Shown here one piece after another: positions 50,882-61,833 of a DNA stretch of 64,000 nt (positions are counted from its first letter, which is position 1; the number at the start of each line of letters is the position of its first letter). The notes under the pieces were generated by a model, which saw only the letters and a list, made by a program, of their open reading frames with translations, had not been told where the DNA came from and did no database searches. The stretch is from the NCBI GenBank assembly GCA_963969345.1, contig OZ017769.1, positions 5,955,725 to 6,019,724 of the forward strand, written 5' to 3'. The translations under genes were made by a program, and so were the position numbers. This DNA comes from Turbatrix aceti (lineage: Eukaryota; Nematoda; Chromadorea; Rhabditida; Panagrolaimidae).

Positions 50882-53542
50882 ATGGATGTCGCATTCGCAG
50901 GCGGCGCCTTCGGGCTTTCAGAACGACAGAAGACGTTGCTCACAAATTTTCTCGATGCCATCCTCCGCATCCCTGGCGTCTTTCTCCTCGAAATGTGGTG
51001 GATCAAGCACGATGCTGCCGTTTCCGAGTTTAAAAATAAGATGCAGCAGAGCGCGTTGCCGAGGTACCTCGAGATGGCACACATCCTGGAGTTTGTTGAC
51101 AACCGCGACGTCGACACTGCTGCTGCTGGCATTTTGAGTTTTGCCGGTAAGATTTCCTGAATCGTGGAAGGGTTTCCATATTTTATTTCAGTACTGCTCC
51201 TGTGCGGGATCCTGATGGCGGTGCCGGTGACAAAGTTGCTCAAGCTCTACCTGCACGTGGCGTCTTTGCTGCTCTTCGCGCTAGCACACGTCTTGTCCAT
51301 CCGGTACGTGACCCTCGAAGTTGAGGACAACGATATTGAATTGAAGCTCGACGATTTAACAAAACTCGAGCGGCACGGATTTCATTTCCTGGCCCAGGTA
51401 GGCACTCAGGTTTTTGTTTTTTTTCAGCGTCTGACAAACTTTTTTAGCTGATGCTCGCCCTGACCCAATCAGTAATTCTGTCGATAGAGAGCGACGTAGG
51501 ACGCGTGGCGCTTGCCGTCTTCAGTTTGCCGATCGCGGCCCGCATGTGCGGCTGCCCCGTCAACAAGCTCATGATCGCGCACAACGTGGCGTGCTCCGCT
51601 ACCATGCTGCTCATCTCCATCTACGTGCTCAGCTACGTGCCCGTCTTCCTATCCTACCTGAAGCAGTGCACGAGGAAGGTGCGCTCCATCTTTGCCATTC
51701 GCGGCATCGGCGTCGGTGAGTCGGACCTTTGCAATTTTTTTGGGACCGAAGCGAACCCGAGTGCATATTAGGCGTGGTAAACATCTGGCAGCGACTGCGT
51801 ATCGCTGAGGTCCTAGCGATCTCGTGGATCTTCATGTTCGCTCTCCGGCTCTATAGCCAGGTGACTTCCAACGTGCTATCAATCGACACGGCTTTCATGG
51901 CTGCGGTGGCGGAGACGACATCGTCGCCCTTCACGCTTCTGGCACTGGCTCTGACTGTGAGCTATGTGTCCCACGCTATTGTTCAGCTGACCCAGCTCGT
52001 GCTTGGGAGCGAACTCGACAACGAACACGTCCTGGCAAACCAGGGCTACACCGAGGCGTTCACGCTTGTTTTTCTTTGCTGCCAGGCCGGAGTTTTGGGC
52101 ATGCACACGGAACAGAAGACGCTCATGCTCAAGCTTGTGCTCTTTATTGGTAAGTTGTGGATTGGATTTTAGTTCGCTCAGGTGTATGGACTGTTTTCAG
52201 TGCTCTCGGCATTGTTGCAGTCGCTCTACGAGATTCTCGAACCTCAGATGCTCGCTTTTTCGGCGTCTTCGAGGGTCACCTGGTCGATGCACGTCCGGGC
52301 ACTATCGTTTTCTTCGGTTCTCATGATCACGCCCGTTCTTATATCCGGCATGCTCATGGCGTTCCTTCCCATGGATTTGTGGTGAGTGAGGGTTCACCTG
52401 TCCGACCTGGCCCAAAATCCGAATTATTGGGTTCAAACCTGAAAAAATTCCAATTGGTAAAAAAATAGAAAAAAACCGTTAAAAATACCAAATTTTGGTT
52501 TCGAATTTGTTATATTTGTACAAACAATGCAAAAATTTAATAATGCAACGGTTTTAGGTATAAAAAAATTTGGATTCAGGTCAGATAAATTGAAATTTTC
52601 GAGTTCGAGTTCAGGTTCAGGGTGGATAATGTTTTAGGCACGGATTCGATTCCGGATCCGGTATTTCAAAAAATTTCCGAACCTGACAACACTGCTTGTT
52701 TCAGGTTTGTGATGATCATCTCAAACTGCCTTTTAACAACTGTGCGCTCAATTTCTACGACTGTCATCTACTTTATCCACATCGCCGAAAACCGCATGAT
52801 GACTCCGCTGGAGCGCTTCGACGACCTCGTCTTCCTCTGCAAAACCCTGACCCACCTGGCCGAATTCCTGCTTGCGCTGGTGGTCGTCTGCTACGGCGTT
52901 TACTCATCGCTCGTGCTCAGCAAGTACACGGTCTTTTCGATGGTCGTGCTCGTCTTCCACACGTATTTCAACGTTTACCGCCGCCTCAAGTCCAGCATCA
53001 TGGCCATCCGGACGCGGAATGCGGCTTACGAGAAGATCAACGCCTTCGACAAGCCCACGCCGGACGAGATCGCGGCCAAGAGCAGCGTGTGCATGATCTG
53101 TCTCGGCGAGATGGACGATGACGCGCGCATCACGCCCTGCAAGCACCTCTTCCACGGCTTTTGCCTCCGTAAATGGCTCTTCGTCAAGGCCGTCTGCCCG
53201 CTGTGCTACGTGAGTCTGGCCGACGGAATCAAGCTCTTCGGGCCTCAGGAGCCACAGTACATGTTTCGGCGAAGGCGGCAGGCCGAACTCAACGCGCAGC
53301 TCTTTGGCCCGTCTCACGACGACCTCCCGGAGCACCACGAGGCCGTCGATGGCTACGCGGACGACGCCTTTTCTTCTGCTTCGTCATCGGGTCTTGGCAC
53401 GACCGATAGCATCCAGGCGGGAGAGAGCGCGAGTCTGCCTGGCGACAGGCTCGCCTACGTTTGGGCGGCAAACTCGGAGTCTTCCGGCGAGGAGAGGCCG
53501 ATGCTCATCAACCGACGGGGTTCCCGGCACGGCACGACGTAG
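50882..53542 (+). CDS. Multi-TM RING E3 ubiquitin ligase, RNF145/RNF139 (TRC8) type
   Basis: ER-membrane E3 ligase of the TRC8/RNF145 group, which in animals controls sterol homeostasis and ER-associated degradation. Six exons: 50882-51146, 51192-51397, 51448-51715, 51772-52149, 52201-52381, 52705-53542; 711 residues, slightly longer than the human proteins. About 12-14 hydrophobic segments occupy residues 1-520. The cytosolic RING follows: C-x2-C (CMIC), C-x-H-x2-H-x2-C (CKHLFHGFC), LRKWLF, C-x2-C (CPLC), a C3H2C3 RING-H2 whose CKHLFHGxCLRKWL core is characteristic of this group. The Ser/Glu-rich tail is likely disordered. Introns are about 45-56 bp, apart from the last at 323 bp. The start at 50882 is the first ATG of the open exon. 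Confidence 0.92.
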
Positions 53543-54800
53543 CCACGCTAGGCACGTGTTTCTGATTACGAGTAGACGATGAACGACGAGTACGAGGCTG
53601 GGTTGACGTCACCGGTCACGCAACTGCAACTTTTTTTGCCCCGTTTTTTTGAAGCTTCTTGGTGTCATAAGTGCCTTCCTTGCCAGTATTTGTAATGCCG
53701 TCATAATTATTTTGCTTTCTATGTTGTTGGTATAAAAATATCGTTGTTGAGACTCTATTTAACGGTCAAGTTTGATGGTAGCGTGATTTGCAATGTTTCT
53801 GGCGAAGGGCAAGTCGTGCCCCACCGCTCACCTGTTTGCCGGCAACGAAATACGACTATCAAAACAGAGTTGGCAGGTAACACGACATCCGCGAGGTCAT
53901 TGAGCCTGTTATTGTTTGCGAAAACACCTTGCAGAGATCGTAGACCCCAGGGACACGGTGCTGGCTCGCTCTCAACTGGTCCTGTTTTTTTCGGCTGAGT
54001 GAGATAAAAACGGTCACTGTCGTTCCGTTTACTCTCTTCTCAATAAACATCTCAAAATTATTGTTTTCGACCCTGTGGCGACCATATCGACCATGTTTAC
54101 GTCCTTTCGTTTGAGCGAGCCCATGTTTACCTGGGAAATAATAGAAAAAAAAGGTGGCGAGAGAATCGAAGTCCGAGGGTTGGTGCCTCGCTTCAGGTGG
54201 CACGACACACATCAGAGACCTCGATTCGGCAAATTGAGGCAGACTGAAAGCGAATCGGACGAGATCTGTGCTCGCGACAATGGTCGTAGTCATTTCAACA
54301 CATTTTCATTCTCTGATGTCAGAGAATCAACTCATTTACATAAATTTTTCTCGAAAATAAGATAATGAGTCAATTTTGAGAGCACTAAATATATTTTCAA
54401 TAATTTTTGTTGAGATGTTGATTTCTAAAAATTATTCAAAATATATTTTCAATAATTTTGATGTATTTTCGACCAATTTTCTGTTGAGATGTTGATTTCA
54501 TTTTTAATTTTCTATTTTCATGCTTAAATGCTCAAAAATGTGTCATTTTCACACTTTTAAAAAAATCAGTGGATGTCGAAAGATGTCGATTTTTGAAAGT
54601 ATTATAAATAAATGTTCAATTTTATACACAATATACCTGTATACAATTATTGGAATAAAAGACTAATAGAAACGATGGGAAGAAGTGATAAAGGGAAACT
54701 CATAATGAAAACTATTCATCAAAACAGTGGATAAGCGAGGTTCTCAGGCCACATAATTGAACAAATATGTGTAACATAAAATTGCACTAAATCAAATCAT
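53543..54800. other. Intergenic region, RING E3 3' / chimera 3'
   Basis: 1.26 kb between two convergent genes; A/T-rich in the second half. Near 54387-54498 a unit containing ATATATTTTCAATAATTTT (54389 and 54440) and GTTGAGATGTTGATTT (54409 and 54483) is present twice. No gene recognised. Confidence 0.55.
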
Positions 54801-56184
54801 TTACTTTTTAATTAGTTCAAAGGTATCCTTATCCCAATCGATATCCAAATTAAGCTTCAACTTGCGCAACGAATCGATTCCCATAATGTTGACATGTTCA
54901 AAGTGCGTACCAACTCTGCTCACTTGACACTCGATTCGAGTCGACTGGTCCTGAATTTCATACAATATTACTTTCAAATAACAATAGTATGTATAACAAA
55001 CAAACCTGGATCGCGAATGGATAGTACATCCCGTCGACGACGTTTCCAGCTCCAAAGAATGCCTCCAGTGTCTTAACGCTCAGACACGTGAACGGACTTC
55101 CCGTGTCAATGAGACACCAAACGTTGATGACGGGGGAATCGGGTTTCCGGGACCGTTGGAAGGTCAAAGGGACCATTAGCCTAGAGTTCGGTCCATGCAC
55201 GATTCCTCGCACAGGAAAAGCGGGATCCGAGAACGTCCCTGGGCTCAAGTGTTTGACCTCCTCAGCAATTCCGATCTAAAACAACTTTTTGGACGTTTTA
55301 AAATAAAAATAAAAAAGCCTCGAAAAACCTTTTCCATCTCCACTTCGTTAATATCCGTGAGATTGATGTCGAACTCGTCATAAGGCATGGCCAACACGCC
55401 GAATGAACTGTCAATGTATAACTGGTTATGGCTATCCATACTTGACGATTGACGATAGCTTAACCGTCCAAACTCCCGATCTAAAAGTCAAAAATTTTGA
55501 AAGCAACATTGAGAGGAAAGAATAATTGGTGCTGTATTATAAACGACATACAAACTGGCGTCCACTCTTATAAATGCAACAATCGATAGAGAGAGAGTAA
55601 CTGGGACAAATGTGTGACTGTGCTCGGTCAGAGTCGCGGCGCGACTGTGTGCCACTGCGACGACGTCGACGTCGTTTCGTTCAAAGACAAAACTTTTTTT
55701 TTGTCAAAAAAAAAATCATCGCACTGGTTGTGTTCTGTCACGTTTGTTTCCTTGAATCAAGTTTGAAAGCAGTCAGACACTAAATAGACCACTCCCCTTT
55801 CTTGAAATAAAAAAAACACACATTTTGAAAAATCCCCGGAACCCAAACCACTCATCTTTCTATCGTATACCCCAAGTAACTCAATTTCAAGTGACTCACC
55901 GACATAGAATTCGGGAATATCGATGCTCATCCGCCGTTCGAGCATATCGGCCCTCTGAAGCTTCTCGTACGAAGCCAGTCGCCGATTCCACACCGGAGAC
56001 GGCAAGAAATCGGGATATATGAGCCTACAGTACACCCTGTTCAAACCATAAATCCGAAACTCAAAACCCACGGAAAGTCGCGGACCTTGGTCTGCCCAGG
56101 AACGTGCACCACTCTGCGCCTCGTGCCGCCACTGGACATAAGACGTCGACAGAGCAGCTGACTGAGAGCCGTCCGCTGCATCAT
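54801..56184 (-). CDS. Predicted chimera: MRPL19 N-terminus fused to retropepsin-like aspartyl protease
   Basis: Proposed five-exon gene, 269 residues: 56184-56072, 56024-55900, 55480-55329, 55275-55006, 54950-54801. Exons 1-2 are an inverted copy of MRPL19 exons 1-2 (basic presequence-like start, then [10 protein letters not shown] and the DMLERR...IPEFYVG stretch) with an intact GTGAGT donor in phase 1. The next acceptor (TGACTTTTAG) continues in phase 1 and in frame. The protease part, about 190 residues, has [14 protein letters not shown] with the catalytic Asp and [11 protein letters not shown], the hydrophobic-Gly-hydrophobic-Asp motif of retropepsins; one such domain would work as a dimer. 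No reverse transcriptase, integrase or gag is seen nearby. Alternative: the protease starts at its own ATG (55439, 176 residues) after trans-splicing, and exons 1-2 are a dead fragment. The protease exons are well supported; the fusion is an inference. Confidence 0.6.
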
Positions 56185-56272
56185 GTAGCCTACAAGAACA
56201 GCCAATTAGCAGGATTAAAAAGGACTCATTAATCAGGTTTCAAAAGGATTTTATATAAAAATTGAACGTAAA
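55640..56272 (-). repeat. Left arm of 633-bp inverted duplication (MRPL19 5' end)
   Basis: Near-identical reverse complement of 58174-58808, with a few substitutions and small length differences in homopolymer runs. It carries about 88 bp of MRPL19 upstream DNA, exons 1-2 and about 260 bp of intron 2. Both coding exons remain open; one synonymous difference was noticed in exon 1 (AGT versus AGC). Confidence 0.95.
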
Positions 56273-58173
56273 AAATCCGTTCCGAATAGCTGTACAGATC
56301 GATGAAATACCAAAGTGTACTCGGTTGCAATGCATTTTTGCAAATCAGAACTTTCAAAAGGTGTTACGGGGCTCAAAGTTAATATTTTTGCTCGGTATAT
56401 GGCTTCCTAGAATCCTGAGGACACGCCTGATTGATTGTGCTTACATACTTGTGTTTAACTTTAAAACTGACTTTGCAAAAAAGTGATAAAGTGAACACAC
56501 TATGCGCGCGCACAACCATCTTTTTTTGTGCCTGTGCCCGCATGCTGTGCATTGCCCCACTGTCCATCTGCGGAGCCTTGAGCCTTACAACTTAGCCATT
56601 CCAAAAGATTCGTCCCCGAATCAAATATGTAATCTCATCTTAAAAACGATGTGTTTTGTGCCTATTGATTAATAAAGTTTCTAAGTAAGTGAAAGTAACG
56701 CTGCACGAATTTGATTGCTATTGTAGATATTTGGTTGCAATCCTAAAAGCCAGGTTTCCAATAGTAAGTCCGCCTGCCCCTGCCTTTTCATTGTTTGTTC
56801 CCTGCGTCGTTTTCAACTTTTTCGACGACAGACAGGGTCGTTGTGAAAAATTGAACAATTTGCGGGACGCCCGACGACTCACTGACTGCTTTGCTCTCTC
56901 TGTGGTGGTTGTAAGTATAGTCCCGCATCGCCTGGTGTCTGGCAGTCCAGTTCCGTCGCAGTCAGCTGATGCAACGTGTCGCACAGCCGGCATCGCGGCT
57001 GCGAGGCTGTGACGAGAAAGGGGTACTCGAGAGGGGCGGAGCTTCGAGAGGGACCTCGCAAAAGCTCGCGACCTCGGGTCATGCGTGTCCGGTGCCCGCT
57101 GCTGTCAGCTGAGTCCGCTCCGAGTGGCCTCCCGACGTCAGGGGTTGTTAGCAGCACCGCCTTTGGGGTCTCTCGAAGGCGATCTGACTTGTCACCTGCC
57201 TGCTTCCCGGGTGCCGATCCAATCGTGTTTTGATTCTTTGTTCGTTTTCGTGCTTTAATTGATAAACGAGCCTTTGTCTGCCTCAGTCACGAGAGCGGAC
57301 TGCGAGATTGTCTGGTGACCGTGGCTGCAGCCGCCATCAAAATCCGACTTGAGGGCTTTTTTACCTGAGAAAGTGCACAGACACCAACTTTTTTTTTTGC
57401 TTTTGCACTGGATGACAAAAAAAACAAGTCGCGATATAAATTTTATATTTTTTTTAATTTGGACGAAACAGCCGGTTTTGATGCCGGAGATTGATTCATT
57501 TGCCGGCGCTGCTGTTTGTAAAAGTGACACTTTGCGTCGCCTTTCGCACGTCCGCCACCGCCACCGACCGCCACCGGCACATGCATAAGCGGGCGACAAA
57601 GGAAGCTGTTGTTTTCTTTGACCAATTTCGAGCGCCGCCGCCAGCAGCCCGGCCCTTCCTCTGGCCACGGCGTCTTTCCCTGGGCAACAAAGCGTGCCCG
57701 GAACAATTTTTGCAACTTGGCGAACAAAATCATGCCTCGAAAAAAAAAGAAAACATGAATTATCCCCTCCCGTGCACCATGCTGTTTCCCCACCTCTCCT
57801 GTCAGATCGATCCATGCCCCCAAAATTTTAAAAACTGCCATCCCCAAACCATCTCACCTCATTGATTCATAAAGTCACACAAAAAAGACGGTCCCTGGAA
57901 AACAGATTCTAGCCGGGAATGAATGCACGGATGAGCATTGCTCGCTCTGCAGACACACGACAGCACTGCCCCGGGCGAGCGCGTGCGTCGCAGTCATCGC
58001 ATCTCGCGGTCACATGTGTCGCGGACAGAGTGCATCGTCGGGAGAGGGGCCACAGACAAGCAAGACTCCGCAGTGATGAAAAACGAGAAAAAAGAAACCC
58101 GCAACTATCGGAGAACACTCCGAGCCTACAAAATGTCCTCCATTGTAGTAAAGTTTTTTTGTTCTTTACTTCG
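56273..58173. other. Spacer between the inverted arms
   Basis: 1.9 kb flanked by two divergent MRPL19 5' ends, so it may carry promoter activity in both directions. Frames are short and arginine-rich with no domain; the 56980-57190 stretch is GC-rich. No gene recognised. Confidence 0.5.
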
Positions 58174-58808
58174 TTTACGTTCAATTTTTATATAAAATCC
58201 ATTTGAAACCCGATTAATGAGTCCTTTTTAATCTTGCTAATTGGCTGTTCTTGTAGGCTACATGATGCAGCGGACGGCTCTCAGTCAGCTGCTCTGTCGA
58301 CGTCTTATGTCCAGCGGCGGCACGAGGCGCAGAGTGGTGCACGTTCCTGGGCAGACCAAGGTCCGCGACTTTCCGTGGGTTTTGAGTTTCGGATTTATGG
58401 TTTGAACAGGGTGTACTGTAGGCTCATATATCCCGATTTCTTGCCGTCTCCGGTGTGGAATCGGCGACTGGCTTCGTACGAGAAGCTTCAGAGGGCCGAT
58501 ATGCTCGAACGGCGGATGAGCATCGATATTCCCGAATTCTATGTCGGTGAGTCACTTGAAATTGAGTTACTTGGGGTATACGATAGAAAGATGAGTGGTT
58601 TGGGTTCCGGGGATTTTTCAAAATGTGTGTTTTTTTTATTTCAAGAAAGGGGAGTGGTCTATTTAGTGTCTGACTGCTTTCAAACTTGATTCAAGGAAAC
58701 AAACGTGACAGAACACAACCAGTGCAATGATTTTTTTTTTTTGACAAAAAAAAAGTTTTGTCTTTGAACGAAACGACGTCGACGTCGTCGCAGTGGCACA
58801 CAGTCGCG
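58174..58808 (+). repeat. Right arm of the inverted duplication (MRPL19 5' end)
   Basis: Reverse complement of 55640-56272. This arm is continuous with the rest of the MRPL19 gene, so it is taken as the source copy and the left arm as the derivative. Confidence 0.95.
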
Positions 58809-60957
58809 GCGCACGCGTAGTCACATCGGTCGCGTCGTCGCTTGCAGGCAACGTGGTTGTCGTTGTCGTTGTCGGCGGCCCAACGGCATGTACACGGGCT
58901 CACCTGCCATCTGTTCTTGCCCCCTTGCCTCAAACCATTGCCATTCTTTGAAAAAATAGAGCACGCAGTCTCCCATGAGTCTTTGTTCCTACGGATGCAT
59001 GGAAGACAACACTGCTTGCTGCCCCCGAGCTCTGATGTGAGTTGACGGATGCACGTTCTCGACCGACTAATTTGTCGTTCCGTGAGCCCACCAAAAAGAT
59101 TTGTGCCCATCCTGTTTATTTTAGGAACTACCGATGCTATTTATTTATTTTTTTTGTACAGTATCGGATGGTGGTGGTATATTTATATTTTCTGTGGTCG
59201 ACCACGGTCCCTGGCTGTTGTTGTTCGTTTTGTCGCTCAAGTCAGCCCAGTCAGCGTGCAATAGAGGGGATGAGTCTGCGCCTTGAAGGTAGGACGTAGG
59301 ACGAGCGAGGGGAGGAAGGGGGTCGTCCGCGGTCGTCATCCTGTGTAACAGGTTGGCGACGACGCTTGTTGGTCCCCAAGTCGCGGGACAGATGCATTCT
59401 CCGACCTGCCGGTTGTCTGTCATGTGCAAGGGGGTCTTTGAGTTTTTCACGTAGGTTCCCGGAGGGGTGGTCTCTCTCTGGATGCCACACACACAGCTTT
59501 TAAAATTGATGAACGTGTTTTGCTAGTTGATGCATGCTTTTCTGGGCTGTTTAGCAATCCATAAGAGACATTTGACGTTCGTTCGTGCGCCGGGTGAAAC
59601 CACCAGAGTTTAATACATACTACTCACAGGGGGGAACGGCGACCCTCCGCTGACTCATGGTCTTTTAGCGAGCCTAGTTCTGTGGTGGTTTCCGTTCCGG
59701 CAGAGCTATTTTTCGCTGCCTTGCTGCTCATGTCGTGTTTACAGTTGTTGTTTGGGTCTTTGGCGTGAGGAGAACTCCATCCCCCATCCCGTCTCTTTTT
59801 CGGCACGTTTCAGCGTTATCGGGAAACCAGCGGGGACGGACAGCAAATTTGCGTCTGCTTGGCTGGTTGGCCGGCGTCTAAAAATATCTAGCTTTTTTTG
59901 AAAAACAAGGGATGAGGACCGTAAACCATGTGCGTGGCTGTGGTTAGCGAGCGAGCGAGCGAGCGGAGCGAAGAAGCAAGAAAACGCGCTGCGCTATTTT
60001 TACCCAAAAAAACGGAAGGGATGAAAAATTTACTCGATTCCTGGCGCGGGGCGTTGCCGTTTGTTTTGAAGACGAAGACGCAGCCAGGCCGGGGTACCGT
60101 GACGGGGGACAGGCCAAGCAAGCACCAACGTCATGGCTAGCGAGGAATTGGGAACTGGCTTGCATTTGTGTATCTTGCGTCGTCAGTAAGCCGGGGCGCT
60201 TCATTTTCATTGTTTTGGGGAAAAAAGAGCCCTCGGGAGGCCGTAAAGAGCTCACTTTGGACACTTAGTGCACCTCACGAAAGTCTTTCCTTTTCCAGGC
60301 TCCGTGCTCGCAGTCACGACATCCGAGCGCAATGTCGCGACCCGGCAGAACCGCTTCGTCGGCATCTGCGTTCGTCGCGAGAGACCGGGCCTCTTTCACC
60401 AGTTCACGCTGAGAAATGTCATCGATGGCCTCGGCGTCGAGGTCATGTACGAGCTCTACAACCCGACTATTCTCAAGATCGAGACGCTCAAGCTGGAGAA
60501 ACGCCTGGACAGCGATCTTTCCTACCTCATAGACGCTCTGCCGGAGTACAGCACTTTTGACTTCAATCTCGAGCCCGTTGCCCATCCCACAGGCACGCCA
60601 ATCCCGGTGAACGAGACTAAAGTAAGCTTTTACCTGTCTGAAATTGCACGAACTGAGAGTATCAAATTGCAGGTGACACTCCGACCGCCGCCGTGGTCTC
60701 AGCGCTGGGAGCTCTACGACTTCAAGGGCATAGACAACGCCTGGCAACTCGCGACCCCCTACTACAAGCGGAAGCTAAAGATCACCAGGGTTGAAGACTA
60801 CCTCAAGTACGACCTCATCAGGCGCTACCGCGACGACTGCCAGGAAGTCGAATTCGAAGACCGAGTCCAGAACGAGATGCTCGAATTCGAAAAAGCCAGG
60901 CACGAGAGCGGTGTGACGAAGCGTCGCATCCTCAAGTCCGCTGCGGAGAGCATCTAG
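58262..60957 (+). CDS. mrpl-19: Mitochondrial 39S ribosomal protein L19 (bL19m)
   Basis: Component of the mitochondrial large ribosomal subunit, 281 residues. Exons 58262-58374, 58422-58546, 60299-60621, 60673-60957. N-terminus [18 protein letters not shown] is a probable mitochondrial presequence. The body has DMLERR...IPEFYVG joined across intron 2 to [11 protein letters not shown], then [18 protein letters not shown] and [17 protein letters not shown], and [10 protein letters not shown], all matching human MRPL19 in order. Intron 1 is 47 bp using acceptor TGTAG at 58421; an alternative acceptor (AACAG, 58409) in the same frame would add four residues. Intron 2 is 1,752 bp, exceptionally long here, and includes the end of the inverted-repeat arm. 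GTTCTTGTAG six bases before the ATG may be a trans-splice acceptor. Confidence 0.95.
58809..60298 (+). other. MRPL19 intron 2, part outside the repeat arm
   Basis: About 1.5 kb of intron with no nested gene that I can support; GC-rich stretches and short frames on both strands. It ends CCTTTTCCAG before exon 3. Confidence 0.6.
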
Positions 60958-61833
60958 ACAGATTAGGCCAAGGGGGAGGGGTTGGTTGTACTTTGTTGAC
61001 AGTTCTGCTTCTCTCCGAGCGATCAGAGGGCAGCCAGCAGGACGAACTTTGTGTTGTGTTTTTTTTTCTTTTTCTTCTGTGTTTTTTTTGTTTTGTGACG
61101 TCGTCGCGACTCGGGACGTGCGGGGCACATGGTGGAAGAGAAAAGCGTTTTTTGAATCGATCGATTGATTTGCTGGCTTCCACCAGAACCCCATAGTCCA
61201 TGGACGGGGACGCGGACGGCGGCCGCTTGTTATTTTGTCTATTGACGGAGATTGCAAATGCTCATCGTCGGAAGGAAAGGAGACGAAAAGGCCGTAAAGA
61301 CACCCCTTTATCGGCAGCGATCATCCACGTGCTCGCCTTCCTTTCTTCCCTTCCCGTCCGGCGGATGGATGACCAACCAGTCGGTGTCTGTCGCCCGGCC
61401 GATGCGGTGTTCTCTCTAGCGGAGTGAACCTGTTCGATCGATGCGGCCCTACCGCAGCGGTGGCGAACCGAACACTGCTGCTGAGAGGTCACTGGCTATC
61501 AGTCCACGTCCACGTCCGCCGCGGGTCGAGGAGGAATGGTCGAGGCCAGAGGTCGCTTATCTTATCAGGGGCGGGTCTTAAAGATGTTTTTTCCCGCATT
61601 GCACCCCTCTCCGGAGGCCCGCCTGCCACCGGGCCCATTTTTTTCTGTTTGCCAGCCCATGGTTTTTTTTTTGTTATGCATGGGGGATCAAATTTATCAG
61701 GAAAACAGCCGTGTGGTTTTACACGGATCGGTCGGTCGGGCTGGCTGGATGGGACGGGACAGAACGCGACGACTGATGTCACTGCGACCACTCCAGTCGT
61801 GCTCCCAACTGGTTCCTGCGCTTTCTGCGCTCC
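60958..61833. other. Intergenic region downstream of MRPL19
   Basis: 876 bp containing the MRPL19 3'UTR. No second gene, RNA or repeat recognised; some T runs near 61070-61100. Confidence 0.5.

Noticed and set aside
58234..58689. 151-residue continuous frame covering MRPL19 exon 2
   Set aside because: It reads through intron 1 and the exon 2 donor; the spliced model recovers the conserved MRPL19 sequence instead.
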